A stretch of 64,000 bases of DNA from Rossellomorea vietnamensis. Its GTDB lineage: Bacteria > Bacillota > Bacilli > Bacillales > Bacillaceae_B. Positions 63,469 to 64,000 of this stretch are shown here, piece by piece (the stretch's first letter is position 1; every line of letters begins with the position of its first letter). The stretch lies in contig NZ_VTEH01000001.1 of NCBI RefSeq assembly GCF_008180615.1, positions 404,201 through 468,200 on the forward strand, in the 5' to 3' direction. Position numbers and translations under genes: made by a program. The notes beneath the pieces were generated by a model. It searched no databases. It worked only from the letters and a program-made list of their open reading frames with translations, and was not told the origin of the DNA.

Positions 63469-64000
63469 AGATTCGATCTATTTCTATAAGTAAATCTCCC
63501 GGAGCAATTGCATCCCCGCCTTTTACATGGATATCTCTTATAGTTCCAGTGAAAGGCGCCTGTACAGTGGTTTCCATCTTCATTGCTTCGTTGATGAGAA
63601 GGTGGTCTCCCTGACTGACTTTTTCTCCCTTTCCAGCGATTACCTTAATGACCGTTCCCGGCATGGTAGCTCCTATATGGTTCTCGTTTTTCGGGTTCGC
63701 TTTCGGCTTCAAGGCTACCGAAGCTTTAATGCTTTCATCTTTGATAACCACTTCCCTGGCCTGTCCATTAAGTTCGAAATACACAATCCTAGTTCCATCT
63801 GCTTGAGGCTGGCCGACAGAAATCAGTTTGACGATCAAAGTCTTACCAGTTTCTATTTCAACCTCTACTTCCTCGCCCAGCCTCATTCCATAAAGGAAAG
63901 TCGGTGTATCAAGGACTGAAATATCACCAAATGCTTCGACAGTCTTGCTGTATTCCATGAAGACTTTAGGATAAAGGGCATAAGCTATGGCATCAAAGCT
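63467..64000 (-). CDS. pycA: Pyruvate carboxylase, C-terminal part (cut by window edge)
   Basis: Last 177 residues only. The C-terminal end of the allosteric/carboxyltransferase junction (FLYGMRLGEEVEVEIETGKTLIVKLISVG) followed by the biotin carrier domain with EAMKMET, where the lysine carries biotin. It converts pyruvate to oxaloacetate. The frame continues past the right edge without a start. Confidence 0.96.
   Translation of the reverse strand, partial: SFDAIAYALYPKVFMEYSKTVEAFGDISVLDTPTFLYGMRLGEEVEVEIETGKTLIVKLISVGQPQADGTRIVYFELNGQAREVVIKDESIKASVALKPKANPKNENHIGATMPGTVIKVIAGKGEKVSQGDHLLINEAMKMETTVQAPFTGTIRDIHVKGGDAIAPGDLLIEIDRI

Overview
The window is a core-chromosome segment of a Bacillaceae endospore former (Bacillus sensu lato). 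Almost every protein matches the Bacillus subtilis block that runs from pycA and ctaA, through the cta and ylb genes and the division/cell-wall (dcw) cluster, to spoIIG, sigG and sepF. It is shown here mostly on the minus strand. TTG and GTG starts are common, sporulation genes are numerous, and the intergenic repeats look like those of Cytobacillus/Mesobacillus/Rossellomorea-type genomes. I cannot name the species.

Layout. 1-5.1 kb: sepF (partial), ylmE, ylmD, ylmC, sigG, sigE and spoIIGA, i.e. the SepF neighbourhood plus the switch to compartment-specific sporulation transcription. 5.1-23.3 kb: the dcw cluster read from right to left (mraZ, rsmH, ftsL, pbpB, spoVD, murE, a MurF-like stub, mraY, murD, spoVE, divIB, ylxW, ylxX, sbp, ftsA, ftsZ). 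murG and murB, which sit between spoVE and divIB in B. subtilis, are absent and replaced by about 940 bp of non-coding DNA with a terminator. 23.3-33.4 kb: a 53-bp tandem repeat, bshC, a DUF3397 membrane protein, panE, a three-gene biotin-dependent acyl-CoA carboxylase not expected here, ylbP, gerR/ylbO and an enoyl-CoA hydratase. 33.4-41.3 kb: rpmF, ylbN, tmcAL, ddcP, ylbK, ylbJ, coaD and rsmD. 41.3-53.7 kb: the ylb genes (ylbG, F, E, D, C, B, A) interleaved with an ECF sigma/DUF4179 pair, a DUF7147 protein, a lipoprotein, a thioesterase, an AI-2E-type membrane protein and many intergenic repeats. 53.7-64 kb: a GNAT/SCP2 acetyltransferase, a DUF420 protein, ctaG, ctaF, ctaE, ctaD, ctaC, ctaB, divergent ctaA, and the 3' end of pycA.

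How it works together. The dcw genes make and polymerise lipid-linked peptidoglycan precursors and build the divisome. spoVD and spoVE serve the spore cortex; SpoIIGA/SigE and SigG run gene expression in mother cell and forespore. The cta genes make heme A and assemble a caa3-type cytochrome c oxidase. Legible control signals include a spoIIG promoter with a 22-nt spacer, a sigF-type promoter and a Shine-Dalgarno-sequestering hairpin at sigG, a sigH-type promoter at ftsAZ, a sigE-type promoter at spoVD, MraZ-type boxes at mraZ, a consensus sigA promoter at ylbN-rpmF, an ECF-type promoter, and two cre-like sites.

No phage, plasmid, CRISPR, tRNA or rRNA genes were seen. The least explained material is intergenic: at least eight full or partial copies of a roughly 170-bp MITE-like element; a hairpin repeat whose inner stem shows compensatory changes between copies; a GC-rich palindromic repeat; a possible plus-strand small RNA next to rsmD; and the MurF-like stub in the cell-wall operon.
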